A stretch of 64,000 nt of DNA. Source: Siniperca chuatsi. Taxonomy: Eukaryota; Chordata; Actinopteri; Centrarchiformes; Sinipercidae. Below are positions 44,501 through 56,100 of the stretch, one piece after another. The first letter of the stretch is position 1. The number at the start of each line of letters is the position of its first letter. Under the pieces are notes generated by a model. That model saw only the letters and a list, made by a program, of their open reading frames with translations. It searched no databases and was not told the DNA's origin. The position numbers were made by a program, and so were the translations under genes. The stretch lies in assembly GCF_020085105.1 (NCBI RefSeq), contig NC_058062.1, positions 7,181,945 through 7,245,944 on the forward strand, in the 5' to 3' direction.

Positions 44501-47500
44501 TGTCTTCTTGTGTGACATTGAGTGTGCACAAAATGGTGAGTCTAAAATGAAGTCCTAGCTCTGAATCTCACTAACCTGACCTTAGCGTTTGATTGAGACA
44601 ACTGACTATTTTTTTTCCATTCCAAGTGTCATTTAAGCTGTACTGTAAACATATCTGTGTAAATATATATAAATGTACAGATATGTATGTATATGTATAT
44701 GAGCTTGACTGGCCTGACCTGTGGAAACAGGAGTTCCAGTGTGCTGACATTTTGTTCAGCTCAGGGTTACAACGCTGGCTGGCTGCAGCCCACATGGGGG
44801 TGACTGGGGACACACACTGCACACTGATATCCTACAGTAAATGGTAGCCTGGTGTTGGCAGCCCACACACGCATTTACACACATGCACACAAACACATAC
44901 GCACACACTGGGTCCTCTGTTCTTGAGCGGGGAGTGTGCCAACAGGCCAATCATTGGGAAGCAAACAAACACTCAGCTGACCAGGCCCAAGCTTAGGACA
45001 AGTAAGGATGTAATGTACATACACATTTTATTAACTCCTTAAACTATAATATCATCCTTAAAAACTGCCAACCACTGATGGGGAAAATTATGGAACCTGT
45101 CATTATAGGGTGACATAAGATGATTTAGTGAGAAGAATACATTTCTAGTAGAATTTTCAAAGCATGTTTTTGATATTTGTAATACCCTTATTGAATAGCC
45201 TCCCAAAAACAAACAATTCTAATTATTCTGATTAATAAAGTAACAAATATCCAATGAGGTAATATGGATGACAAACATTTTCTGGTGTTAAAGGCCTGAG
45301 AATGCATGTTCTAATCTCTGAAACTCTAAAATATGGATTCTGGGCCTGCTTTTCTGCTTGTCCCCAGAAACTTTTTTGTGGACTGGAGCGTGAGAGTTGC
45401 TCTGACAGTGCCAAGCCTCCTGCCTGGTGCGAAGTCTCATAAAAGCCAAAGCAGATTTTATTTGGAGCTGCTCGCTGCGTCGCTCCTGATGTCAGTGCAC
45501 TCCTGTAGGTTTCAGAAGTAGGAACACCGATGATCTGAGCAGCATGGACACAACAACCTTGTTCCTCACTCATGACCCACTTCACCAACTCCCAACTCCC
45601 ACCAAGCCTCGCAGGAGGGGGAGAGGAGGGAGGAAGAGGAAACAGCAGGTAAAAACTAATTACAGAGAGAGTCCAACCTCAACCAGCCAATGTCAAGTGA
45701 TAAAAAATGCATTGTTCTTGCAAGAGAGGAGGCAGGTTGGGGAAGCACATGTGAATTATACAATGAAAGCTGCAGCTTGACGATCTGACTGGTCAAATAG
45801 GTGGTTTTAGCCACGTTTAGAAGCCTTGTAAAACACATCCAGCTGTCAGACTGCTTGAATCAAGGGAGGAAGCAAGCTAACCCTCCTCTTTTTTTTTCTG
45901 TTTTATTTTTATAAGCGCAGCACCTATGAAGATCTGCACAGAGCAGGAAGTGCGCACAGGACAGCCTCTGTTATCATACTTAAATGCCTGAGTGCTTTGA
46001 CATTTTATCTTTACCTGAGGTAGATATTTGGTAAGATGTTACACAGTATAATGAGAGCATTATTGTTTCATATGAACACAGTCTAAGATGCATATAAGTG
46101 CGTATGTATGTGTGTGTACTGAATTTGTACTTTAATATCAATTTTTAAACAGAATTTCTGCAGAACACATTTGTTCAAAAGATGTTCATATGTGTAATAC
46201 CAAATTCAGTCTTTCACAACAGCGGTTTAAACATTTCTGTTTGCCTGACAGCATCACATGCTAGTTCATACAGTCTTTCATGTGTGTGCAGGTTATTCAC
46301 CATGTCATAGGCGTTGAGCACTTTGCGCAGCAGCTCAGGCACAGGACCCTGAGCTTCCATGGTGGGGTAAGTCTCGCTCAGGTCCACTGTTACCCTCAGT
46401 GACCGCTCACTGTTCATCAGCCAGGTAGACACAGTCAGGATACACTGCTTCATGTTGGCCGCCGGGGTCAGGCCACAGAGCTCCTTGAATGACACCATGG
46501 CATTCTGGGAAGGAAAACACCCACAATGAAGAATAGCAATTTGGGTATGAACACATTAAAAAGGAAAATATAAAAACAACAAATTCTATATGCCACATTT
46601 GTGTCAATTTTGTATTTATTTAATAGAAGCAGCATCAACTAAAGTAAGTGTTAAATAATCTGCATGTGGTGTCTTCTTTGTCCTTGTGCTCTAAACCTCT
46701 TAGCTGTCACAACAGTATATTTCAGTTTTAATGAAACCAACCAAAGCAACTATCCAACTTCTGATGTAACCAGCTAAGGCAAATTCCTGTAGAGTCATTG
46801 TTCTTGGCAAATGAAGTGACTGTGGTCCTAATGGAATGGCAAATATTGCTACGACTTTTTGCAGATGACCTTGAGTGAGGAGATTCAATGAGAAATACCA
46901 GAAACAAGATAAGATAGCAACGAGTGTTTGTCTTAGTGACAGTGAAATTATCAGTTTCCCATAACATCAGCTTATTCAACCTTGAGCTCCTCCTCTTCAC
47001 ATGTTGTGTCGTTGAGCAAAACACTGAACCCCAAATTGCTCCCAACGCACGAGTCACTTTGGACAAAAGCATCTGCCAAATTAATGTAATATGGCATTTT
47101 CATGGATTTCCTGTCATTTGTTGGCAGCATCGAGTTCAACAGCAGTTTGGTTTGTCAGCCTAAAGACACAAATTAAATTGAATTTAGAATATGCTGCCAG
47201 CCTCACTTTCCCTCTGTTTCGCTCACTCTTCACCTATCCTGGGCCAGCCTGCTTTCCAGTCCACCAAAGCCAGAGTCTGGGTTCAAAGGCTTTGCAGCCC
47301 CAGCAGCTGGGAAACTGCCTCTCACAGCGTTTTATTCTTCTGCCAGCATGGGAATTTAAGCAACAAAACCAGGCCCACTGCTTTTCACATGGCGCCCCAT
47401 CAGTTAGCTTGGTTAAAAGAGATCAAGAAAAGAGAGTGCGACAGAGCGAGGTGAGAGAAGAGAAAGGGACAGTGAAAAAGAAGGAGCTCAAAAGAGCAGT

Positions 47501-48268
47501 CTAGGCTGAGACATGAAGAATCGAGTCTGAAACAGCAAAGAGACAGGAAGAGTGAGGGCGATGATGAGAAGCACTGAGGAAACACAAGTCAGGTAAGAGA
47601 GCTTGAGAGAGAGTAAGAGATGCAGGGAAAACTAGCAGAATAGGAGCAGGCAAAAAAAAAAAAAAATCTAGAGAAAACCAGCCAGTGTTGGTGTTTAGGA
47701 ATTCGTCCACACACTCAGCACTCTGCAGTGTGGGAACCAGCTGTCTCTCTGGGCTAGACCTTCAGGCCTGCAGAAAAAATCTACCCCACCACACCCTACC
47801 CCAGAGGATGTACTGTCAATGCGGGGCCCGACCTTCCTGTAGACGGAGAGGGTGGCCAGGGGACACAGTCACAGTCTGTATGCTGAGCCTCAGCCACAGT
47901 TAACACCTCTTGGGCCACTGAGCACAGCCACGGAAAAACACAATGGTGGAAGCTCTGGGGCTCTGGATTAAAACCTGGTGTGTTTGTGTGAACTATGAGC
48001 ATGTGTGACTGCATGCATTATGCTTTGTATAATTCCACACGTGTGTATGGGACCACATGTGTGAATGTTTTTTGATAATTACTGTGCAAGAAAACTGTTT
48101 CCAAGCCATGATGTTAAAAAAACTAATTTCATGCTTTCCACCATGAGGTTTTACTTACAATCTTGGTTAGTGTTTTTAATTACTCCCTTCCCCCACTTTA
48201 CTCCCCTTCCCACATTCCCCAAATGAGAGCTTCGTGTCCGGTTACAACACTTCTTTTGTTTCTGTTTG

Positions 48269-48317
<49 letters not shown>

Positions 48318-51300
48318 TTCTATCTGTGTATCGCTCTCCTCTTCTCTCTGGCTGACAGTATTGAGTGGTGAATGTGCCTATGATGGGACACACACTTTTC
48401 AGCAAATAAAAAGAAACTGCAGGCTCGCAGATCTCCTCCATCAATACTTTATAAGGTTCATAGGCAGCTGCACTCCGGAGACTTCATTCAAGTCTCCCAT
48501 AGAAATAATTGATTTGCTGCCTAGATCCACACGGCAACCTATCAACCTATCGTAGCTGCCCACTGGTCAATGTTCATGGATGACCTCAGTCTTTTCAACA
48601 GTCAAACACACTTGTCTTTCTGTTATTATTCAAAGCAGACCATCTGGAAGCTTTGCTGTTTGAGGATAAAAGGAGTCTTAAAAGAGCTTAGTGAGGTGAA
48701 ATAATGCATTTGACACCTGACATCAAAAATGTGTGTGTGTGTGTGTGCACTGCTTTCATGGCTAAGGTTGTATACCATGATATCTGGGATTTTAGTGAGT
48801 ATGAGTACAAAAGATATTTCTTCCTCAAGTTAACATCTAATCTTGGCTTCAATGCAGGGGTGGGGAAGCTTCCAGAGCTGGTCTGGTTGTTGCCTTGTGG
48901 GTTGTTGGCCACAAGCCCTTTCTCTGCCCTCCACCTCCCTCCGGATCTAAGGCACCAGGCTCCACACAGCTGGCCTCTACAAAGCTTTCACAACTGACCA
49001 TTTTTTCACATTTAAAAGGCAAAGGCCTTATTCTAAAAACACCTTCATTTATCCTCTTTAAAGCCTTCCTCTCAACTTCACCTCTCATTTATTTCATCAA
49101 CTTTTATCTCCTCATTTCAAAACAAAACATTTACATTTCAAACAGGATATTGTGGTTTGGGGAGCGGTAGTGTTGTTTGATCAGGTTAAAAGACACCGAT
49201 TCACATCCAGTTGTATACTGCCATTTTTCATGTAAGTCTTTAGATTTTAAAACCATTTGTTATAAGACATGATTCAAAGATACAGAACAGATTAGAGTGT
49301 CAGATGTGACATATGACATGTCTGTGATTATTTCCATATTTAGCATAAGTTAGTTGATTGGAGTTTTACAAAAGTTTGGATGTGTTTGATATGTCTGTGT
49401 GTCTTCACAGTGAGCCATATTTCATGGCTTAGTCATGAAATGTTCCCATGCTGACTCACACCCCAGCAAAGTTGAGGTATCCATTTGTCACCGATTTAGA
49501 TTATTCAAACAAGCAACGCATTGCCAAAAACATTATAATCTTTGGACTAGTAAGGAAGCACTTTTTTTTGTCACAATTGCTCATTAATTGCAAGAATTCT
49601 CACTTTTATTCCCAATTATTTTCCTGAAATTACCTTCTTCTTATCCAATTCAGGCTGTAATTTGTAACTACCGCTAAAATTACAGGATCAATTTCACCTC
49701 CTGGACACAAACATATTTCTCTCTGTATCGGGGTATTGGAGAGGAAAATGATGTCCTCTTTCAGAACATGCCTATTTCCACAACATGCCACAAGAGCTCT
49801 AATCACATCTCTGCTTATTTAGCTTGGTCTGGCCTTTTGTTTGCTGTGCCATTAGACAGAGGTTACTGCTTACTGAAGACAGACGGACAGACCTCGATAT
49901 TTATGACCTGGATACACAAAAAGGAGTGTGACACATTAGCTTATGGTGGAACATCCATGTGACTGTCTAATTTGATGTCTATTTTCTCTGTCTAACCCTT
50001 CATCTACTGTAACATTGGCATATTCAGGGTCTGTAGAGTATGAACATTAATGATTTTGATGATCCTGCTTTCTTTACCCTAGCTACGGGCACAAAGTATT
50101 GCTTAATACAGTAAAATGATTTCCATTACTCTTAAATTACCACAGAAAGGAGCATTTGAATTTGGTGCTTCAATGATCTGTTCTATGCTGTAGCATCAAA
50201 TGTAATTGGCAATTGTCTATTACTTAGTAGAAGTTTTTTCTTCTTTTAAAAGGAGAATGGGAGTGACAGGCAACTTCAGAAAACATCTACTGAATGTGCA
50301 GAGACTTCGAAATGATAGGGGATCTCCAGCAAAGCCTCAGCAGTTGTCACATGTTTTCTTAAGAACAGACAATATTCAGATAATCAATATTGTACTGAGC
50401 AGAGATGCTCATTAGCCCTGCTCTGTTAAAAAAACATGTAATGCATATCCAACCTAAGCCATGTACACACTAAAGCACCTAATCTATCTGGATCAAGGGC
50501 TCAGTCTAAAAAAGTGTAGCTCTAAGAAACAGAAATGATATATAGAAATGATAAATAATGATTTTGTGTTTATGTTTCATAAATACTTTAGTTGTATGTA
50601 GTATGTAGTTCCTTACCTGCACATTTTCTCTGAGGTCTGTGGCCTCCCTGAGGGGCTGGGTGGAAGCTCTGAAAAGCTCGTCCACTACTTTGATCCCTGT
50701 GGTCTTGGTGGTGGTATACTCCCGGGCCTTCCTACCCTTCCTGACGGACAGACCCCTCTTATGTGCCCTTCCTCCACCCCGCCTGTTGGTGATGGCTACA
50801 TGGACAAACAGAGTGGTGTTGGGTAGAAACTCTCCTGTCAGAGATTGTAGAGGGACATGTCTATAGCCTGGCTGTAGGCATTCAAATGGGATGGTATACT
50901 GGCCAATGAACTCATCTCCAATGTAGTCGTCATCCAGCACAACAAAGCGCAGTACTGCAAGTTCCGGTAAATTGATCTGGAATTCAAAACTCTCATCAAA
51001 AATAGGGTTGTCACCATTCTGGGACACAGTCTTGGTTCTTTGCTCAGCACAGTCTGCTGGGATGCCATGAATCTCTACATATATGTAGGGCTCCACCACA
51101 TCACCCTTAGCAGCAGAGCCACGAGGCTTAGGCAGATTCTGCCCACTGATGACCTTAATGTGAAGAAGCTGGGCAGACACCCCCGGCAGGGAGTCCCGAG
51201 CATTGGCACTGAAGTAAGACACCTCCTCCCTCATGATGGCTGGCCGCAAAACATACCCACAGTTGCCATTCTGCCTGAACCAGCCTAGGTTGAGGTCCAT

Positions 51301-53103
51301 CATCAGGCCTGGCGTCTGGTAGTTCATGGCCACAATCTGGCAGCCACATTTCCAGAAATCCTGGGGGTTCATGTTGCTGGCATCAATTCTCATAGGTGTG
51401 GGATATACCCTGGAAAGAAAGCGCTTGTTATAACAGACAAATTCCTCTGGGAACTCATTGGCAAACCTGTTTGCATCTACCTCATTAAAGGAGCAAATCT
51501 CCCAGTATTTCTGGTCCCTCTTAGACATTTCAAAGTCCCTAAACTGGACTGACTTGCAGAGAGACACAAGATCAGAGAGCTCCCTGCACAGTCTGAGTCT
51601 CTTGCAGCCTAAGCCATTGAGCTGGTCCTTCTCATCAGCCCCAACTCTTCGGGACATTTCCAGACCTTCCTCCTCATCCGTCACGTCCCCCTCAGTGTCA
51701 GTGCAGCTGGGTGGTAGCCTCTTACCCTTGAGGAGGATTTTACCTTTGAGTTTCTCAGGGGAGGGTAGGTAGTTTTCCTCCTTGTTGGGGGGTTCAATGT
51801 ACAGCTTGTCCCCAAGAATCTTCTTCATGTGCTGTGCCAAGACCCTCTGCTGGGGGATGCAGCAGTGGGTCACTAAGCAGAGAATCAGGGGATACTCAGA
51901 GCTCTCAAAAGCATATTGGTTTATAATGTCCAGGACTTTAGAGAAAGCTAGATGTGAGGCTACAGAACTACCTACATACACCACTGGTTCATTATCAGGG
52001 CCATCCCATACAATGACCTCAATGCTGCGACAACCCATCCTTAGAGCTCGGATGTAGCTGCTGATGTCTGACGAACCCCAGAAATGGTCTTCCAGAAGGG
52101 AGGCATTATGTGCCGAGTTGATGTAGTAGTGGGACAGAGGCTGGGTCATATCCTGGCACACACGTTTGTGCTGGGGATCAAAGATGTGGCATTCGGAGGA
52201 GAGGAGGTAGTGTGTAAAGCCATCAATGGAGAGGTACCCCCTCTCCCTGCCTTCAGCAGATGGCTCAAATTTCTGAACAATATCCCTGCACATGTCCTCA
52301 GTTACACCTTCCACACCCTGCTCCACCTCTACGAATAGCATCAGATCTTTACTGTCCAGATACTCCTTGTTACTGGAGAACTGCACCAGCAGGAAGAAAA
52401 TCTCTGGCCGTGTGCAGAGCTCACAGTAGGCCTCCACAAAGGTGTCCATGTTAATTGCCTCTCCATATTGGTCTTTAGCTTTCTGGAGTTCTTTGAACTT
52501 GAGCTCTATCCTCGCCTCTTTCATTCCAGGGTTGAGCCCCTTGATTATCTGGGTGGCCCTGAACAGATCTATGTGTCCTTCCTTTTCCATATCTGCTAGC
52601 TCAAACACTGAGCCAATCCAAGATGTTCGTAGACTCGGTTGGCTGGGTTCCACCATGTCCACGGTGTGCCGGCCATAAGACACCAAATACCTAAGGCCCA
52701 TCACCCAGGTGCTGACAACATCTGCTGTACTGGCTACCAAATCTAAGGATTCATAGTTATCCCCATAGATGATTGAGAAGGCGCATTCATCAGGGAACTG
52801 ATCTGAGAGACCATTGCTGCGCAGAACTGGAGTTTTCTTTCCCAAACGAACCTCCTTAATGCCCTTGATCTCCAGTTTGGCCTTCTCTGAATCCTTCTTG
52901 GATGGTTCCCAACGGAGCCAGTGCATGTCTGGATCCAGCAGGAAGTAGCGGTTGTACATGCGTGAGTTGGAGCGCACCTTCTTCATCTCACAACCCTCCA
53001 TCATGAAGGCCATGCAAGCAGCTGTGCTGTTGATCTTGCGGTCACTTGGCATTGAGCTGAAGGACACTGTTTTCTTCCTCACCTGTCTCTGTTTGGAACC
53101 ATC
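29142..53103 (-). CDS. plcl2-like: Inactive phospholipase C-like protein (PLCL/PRIP family, closest to PLCL2); 5' exon missing
   Basis: The gene encodes a cytosolic PLC-related scaffold. Known family roles are binding Ins(1,4,5)P3 and phosphoinositides through the PH domain, binding PP1/PP2A and regulating GABA-A receptor traffic. Exons seen: 50617-53103, 46301-46504, 41286-41361, 32425-32534 and 29142-29594. Phases agree and give 1,109 residues after the missing first exon. In visible residues: PP1-binding KTVSF 11-15; PH about 25-145; EF-hand-like 150-310; X box about 319-460; Y box about 505-625; C2 about 645-765; C-terminal region. Compared with active PLC-delta1, His-311 is retained (H332) but His-356 and Glu-390 positions are Val (377, 411) and Asp-343 is Ile (364), so catalysis is not expected. 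PH, Y and C2 blocks match PLCL2 better than PLCL1. It may be a third fish paralog. Confidence 0.93.
29832..29868. repeat. (GT)n microsatellite
   Basis: About 18 GT units, in the PLCL intron just upstream of the last exon. Confidence 0.97.
31180..31265 (+). mobile_element. LINE-type 3' tail (TTTGGCAATG...CCAGTAAAGC family)
   Basis: The sequence holds CTTTGGCAATGTTAACGTCT, TTTCCCATGCCAGTAAAGCC and a GGAATT repeat tail, a fish LINE 3' terminus. A related tail occurs at 57880-57945. Confidence 0.55.
31575..31735 (-). mobile_element. Fish interspersed repeat (AGGGCTGCAACTAAC family), partial
   Basis: On the minus strand it begins AGGGCTGCAACTAACAATTA and continues through ATTAATCGATTA-like words to TCTATGAAATGTCAGAAAAT, the hallmark order of a ubiquitous teleost non-autonomous repeat. 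It is truncated and diverged, and lies in the last PLCL introns. Confidence 0.65.
32425..32534 (-). CDS. plcl2-like: PLCL gene exon 5
   Basis: The exon encodes [20 protein letters not shown] then [17 protein letters not shown], matching the EFHEHLHSIGTKEGLKERKL family block. Acceptor TGTGTCCAG; donor GTAAGA. About 8.7 kb of intron separates it from exon 4. Confidence 0.95.
32883..32985. repeat. Mixed TG/TATG/TACA low-complexity tract
   Basis: Interrupted TG and TATG/ACAT repeats follow one another for about 100 bases. Purine-pyrimidine alternation is nearly continuous. Confidence 0.8.
33020..33155 (+). mobile_element. Possible LINE-type 3' end (ATATGACAACGACAATAAAC)
   Basis: The stretch GGTTTTCACTGCACTGGGAT followed by ATGACAACGACAATAAACTT and TCCTTTGAAAG resembles 3' ends of fish non-LTR elements. 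No coding part remains. Confidence 0.4.
33895..34495 (+). mobile_element. Non-LTR retrotransposon 3' end, copy B, with last ORF2 codons
   Basis: The copy keeps the end of ORF2 (frame reading [20 protein letters not shown] then SL and a stop near 33990) followed by the 3'UTR shared with copy A and the tail GGGGATCAATAAAGTATTTC plus GATTCT repeats. It is about 160 nt longer than copy A in the 3' part. It lies in the PLCL intron between exons 4 and 5. Confidence 0.8.
35525..35591. repeat. (AC)n microsatellite, long
   Basis: A 67-base uninterrupted AC run, the longest perfect dinucleotide tract of CA type in the window. It lies in the PLCL intron between exons 4 and 5 and is likely polymorphic. 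Confidence 0.98.
36745..36944 (+). mobile_element. hAT-like non-autonomous DNA element, copy 2 (right half)
   Basis: This copy shares ATGTAGTGGAGTACAATATT, CTAAGTACAGTACTTGAGTA and the terminus CCCACCACTG with the family seen at 4344 and 62611. The left half is missing or unrecognisable. It lies in the large PLCL intron between exons 4 and 5. Confidence 0.75.
39008..39070 (-). mobile_element. Non-LTR retrotransposon 3' tail, short copy
   Basis: The minus strand reads AAGAGTTTCCCTTCAGGGAT then CAATAAAGTATTTC and GATTCT repeats, the last 60 bases of the family seen at 33895-34495. It is a severely 5'-truncated insertion. Confidence 0.75.
41286..41361 (-). CDS. plcl2-like: PLCL gene exon 4
   Basis: A 76-nt exon encodes [20 protein letters not shown] then QAQRE, aligning with MIQSLKALIENADAVYEKIV of PLCL2. 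Acceptor GTCTTCTAG; donor GTATGC; phase 1 end. Too short for ORF-based detection; found from splice sites and homology. Confidence 0.92.
41632..43975 (-). mobile_element. L2-clade LINE, 5'-truncated and broken
   Basis: Reading right to left, the element shows the end of an apurinic-type endonuclease ([13 protein letters not shown], near 43900), a reverse transcriptase with [51 protein letters not shown] and the catalytic YADD ([11 protein letters not shown]), then the thumb and C-terminal region ([11 protein letters not shown]). At least three frame breaks (near 43400, 42810 and 42405) and a 5' truncation show it is dead. The 3' end is a (TTGA)n tail at 41632-41650. These motifs are those of CR1/L2 LINEs of fish. 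It lies in the intron between PLCL exons 3 and 4, same strand as the gene. Confidence 0.9.
46301..46504 (-). CDS. plcl2-like: PLCL gene exon 3
   Basis: The exon encodes [20 protein letters not shown] through [17 protein letters not shown] to LNAYDM, matching [12 protein letters not shown] and SEQYPTMELQG of PLCL2. Acceptor CTTCCCAG; donor GTGAAT after the ATG codon; phase 0. Confidence 0.94.
46950..47095 (+). mobile_element. SINE-like fragment
   Basis: The words TTGAGCAAAACACTGAACCC, AATTGCTCCCAACG and CACTTTGGACAAAAGCATCT plus GCCAAATTAATGTAAT match the body and tail of a widespread fish SINE (tail consensus about TTTGGATAAAAGCGTCTGCT). The 5' tRNA-like head is missing. Confidence 0.6.
48272..48315. 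repeat. (CT)n microsatellite
   Basis: Uninterrupted 22-unit CT run in the PLCL intron between exons 2 and 3. Confidence 0.97.
50617..53103 (-). CDS. plcl2-like: PLCL gene exon 2 (PH, EF, X, Y and C2 domains)
   Basis: A single 2,487-nt phase-0 exon of 829 codons follows acceptor TTTCCAG and starts [20 protein letters not shown]. It ends at DLRENVQ with donor GTAAGG. One giant exon holding all catalytic-type domains is the known gene architecture of PLCL1 and PLCL2. The start matches the KDGTKQ region of PLCL2, which lies just after the exon 1 product, so the true initiator Met is not in this exon. Confidence 0.95.
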
Positions 53104-56100
53104 CTGGAAACAGAATGGGGTGGGGGAGGGTTGGGGTAGAGAAGGATTTCTGGGTTACATTTTGTATCTGAATTCTAGAAATGTATAGAAGAGGAGAAAG
53201 GAGACAAAAAGCTGAATTTTCCCTTTCATCACAGAGCAGCTTTATACCTAGATAGATGTATGCACATTGAATGCTGAAAGAAAAATCTTAAATCTAATTA
53301 CAAGCTGTTATACTGCTGAAAGGTAAAGATGGACATGATACACCATTCCCATCAGTAAACAGTGCTGAACTGCTGAATGCACAAATATGACAGAATACAT
53401 TAATGGGCTGCCATTAAACACCCAGTTATCAACTGCTCAGTGGAAATTATTATTTTCTCCCCAGCAGTGAGCCAACATACTGGGGCCCATCTTTATGGAG
53501 ATGGGATACAGTGGTGGATGGGTACCATGCATGTCTTCTTTGACATTTGACTGTTAAAATGGCTTTTAAAAATATATTTTTGACAGGCCAATAGCCTCAG
53601 ACATTGCATAACTTCATGTGAAGTCAGAGTAACTCCTGCAACTTTTCCTTTGAGACAAATCGGAACATACTGTAATGCATGATGTCTGTTTTTTTAAAAA
53701 CAGGACTGCTGCTGTAATGATAGGGTACAAAACTAGAGATACGATTTTGGCTTGGCTCAAGTCACAATGGTTTCATCTCTCAAACAAAGTTAAGGGCTTT
53801 AAAATCAGTTTCAAATTACCTTATAACTGCAAATGAGATGTGGTTAAATATTCATCCTGTGGGCAACCTCATATATACCCCCATAAATACATTTCTTGCC
53901 CGGTGATTTCAAAAGAGAGACTGTCCTCTACAACGCAAAAGCCAAACATGTGAAAATAGAAAAACTCCACACACCACCTGCCATGACATGGCTGAACTTT
54001 TGCAGCTTTTAGGTCGTGAGCCTAGTTGGCAGAAAGCAGACAGACAGTGCTGCCCTATTTCCACACAGGGCTGTGGTTAGCTAGATAGCCTGAATGCAGA
54101 TGGCCTGGTTAAGGGCTTGGAAAGTAGGCTTGTTGAATAATGCATACCACAGAGAACAGTACATTAAATCAAAACTAAACAAATCCAGAAATTACTGTTA
54201 CATATTAAAGATTCTAGACACAAAGCCTTTGAGACCGTCATTGTTGACTCGGACAAAAGACAAATTCTCTTTAAAAATAATTTTGGGAAAATGTCAATGG
54301 TGATGTTTGATTACTTGTAACACTTCTAAATGAAAAAAAAATTTAACCAAAACCATCTAATCTCAGTTTTCTTCCCTTTTAGCATGTCTGTTGATTGCTT
54401 TTAGCTTGAAGAAATCAAGTTAGAAAGGGCAGAGGTCCCCCGGGGCTACGGAGGAGTGAGTATGTCTTCCCCCCCAGTGACTGCCTGTACAGGTCTGATG
54501 GATCTCCCCAGAGCATGGTTCAACTCCAGCCACAGTAAAACACCTCAGGGCCATCCATCTTCCACCTGACGGTCCGAGGCAGATGACGCCCGGCACCTCA
54601 TCGCGATTAATGGGCACCACTTCACGCATAGCTGAAGAAATGATTTGATCATCGCTCTCTGGTTTTGCCCTTATTTTACGACCTCTATTTCTTTTCACTA
54701 CACAAGTCCTCAAAATCATAATTTCCAAATCTGTAATCCTTCAGAGATGGAAAAATAATTGAATACAGATACAAATCATTCTTTAATGTGGATGAAAATA
54801 CCTTTTGGAAATTCTAGTCAGTGCCTTCACTATTCTTACATCAGATGGTGTGCCGTGGTCCCATGATGCTGGGACTACCCAGGTCAAAAGAGTTGCTCAC
54901 TATATAGGTATTCAAGCATTTATTTTCTCAGCATTGAGAAATACTTGCATGCAATTGTTGTGAAAGCTAGTGCCAAGACCCACAGGCACATGGTAATGCA
55001 TGTACCCTTGCCAAGACTGTGAGGGCATGGAGGTTGCTGTTGGTTCAGCTTGCTTCCGTTTATTCCAAAAGATCATCCGCCCCCAACCCATCATAGTGCT
55101 TGTAGTGGGAGATAAATCTGGAGGCCATAATCAAGAGATCATATTTCAAATATCGTGCTCTTTAATTTCACTAGCCTGCTCCTTTCGCCTCAGGAGATAG
55201 AAAACTACAGTTAACAACTCTAGCCTGTTTTCAAAACAGTCCATAAAGACAGTTGGTCTCCTCTGATATGCTCTCTGCTGTTTGCAAAATCAACCAGATG
55301 GACATCTACATTGACTCAGGTATTGGAAATATGTGAAGAAAGCAGACTGATTAAGTGGCAAGAGGGGGAGATCTTTTCAAGGCTGATAGTTTCCAGGCCT
55401 TCTTTAGGGAAGTGCTGTAGCCACAGAGGGTCAAAGAGTGTGAGGGTAATCTTGTGTCTCATTAACATGCTGTTACAATTAGCTGGACAGTCAGGCAGGG
55501 CAACATGCGGTTATCCTCAGCTCCAGCCACTCAATCAAAACAAAGTAGGCAAAATGTGTCTGTTAGGGATCATTTCACACACTACTGAAATTGAATTCTA
55601 TTTATTGAATTTAAATTTGATAATCATAAGGCTGGTGACCTAGATAAAGGATTTATCACTTGTTTGGTCAATGGTGTCTGTGTTGTGGATGTATGCATAA
55701 ATAACAAAGGCCAGGAACAAAAAAGATAAACCAAAAACATAAATATCAATCCTAATTTCATGAAAAATTCTTTTTTTCCTTCTTTTTTTACTTTTTTAAA
55801 ATTTCTGCCTCTGTATTTTCCTAGATGCAGTCATTTTTTCCCTCTTGATCGACCACACTTCTGTTGCACTTTCCTGGTAGAGATGTCAGTATTTCTGTTT
55901 ATGTGCGTGTGTGTTCGAGTGCTTCTGGCTTGACTGCCTGTTGGTGTTGTTTGCTGGTGTTGTCGCAGTGATGTGGGAGTATTTTGGTAATACACCTCCC
56001 CCATCCCCTTTCCTGTGGTGATGTTGGCTGCTCCGGGCTGGGTCAAACACTCCCTGATGGAAGGGTGAAGCTGCTGGGGACGGGACAAGCTGTGAGACAA

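Noticed and set aside
50639..52678. Several plus-strand open frames of 60-100 codons
   Set aside because: All lie opposite the large PLCL exon and have no domain or splice support.
54420..54728. Minus-strand open frame of 102 codons
   Set aside because: No family recognised and no splice support. A B-box-like GGTTCAACTCC on the plus strand hints at a SINE, but box A and tail were not found.
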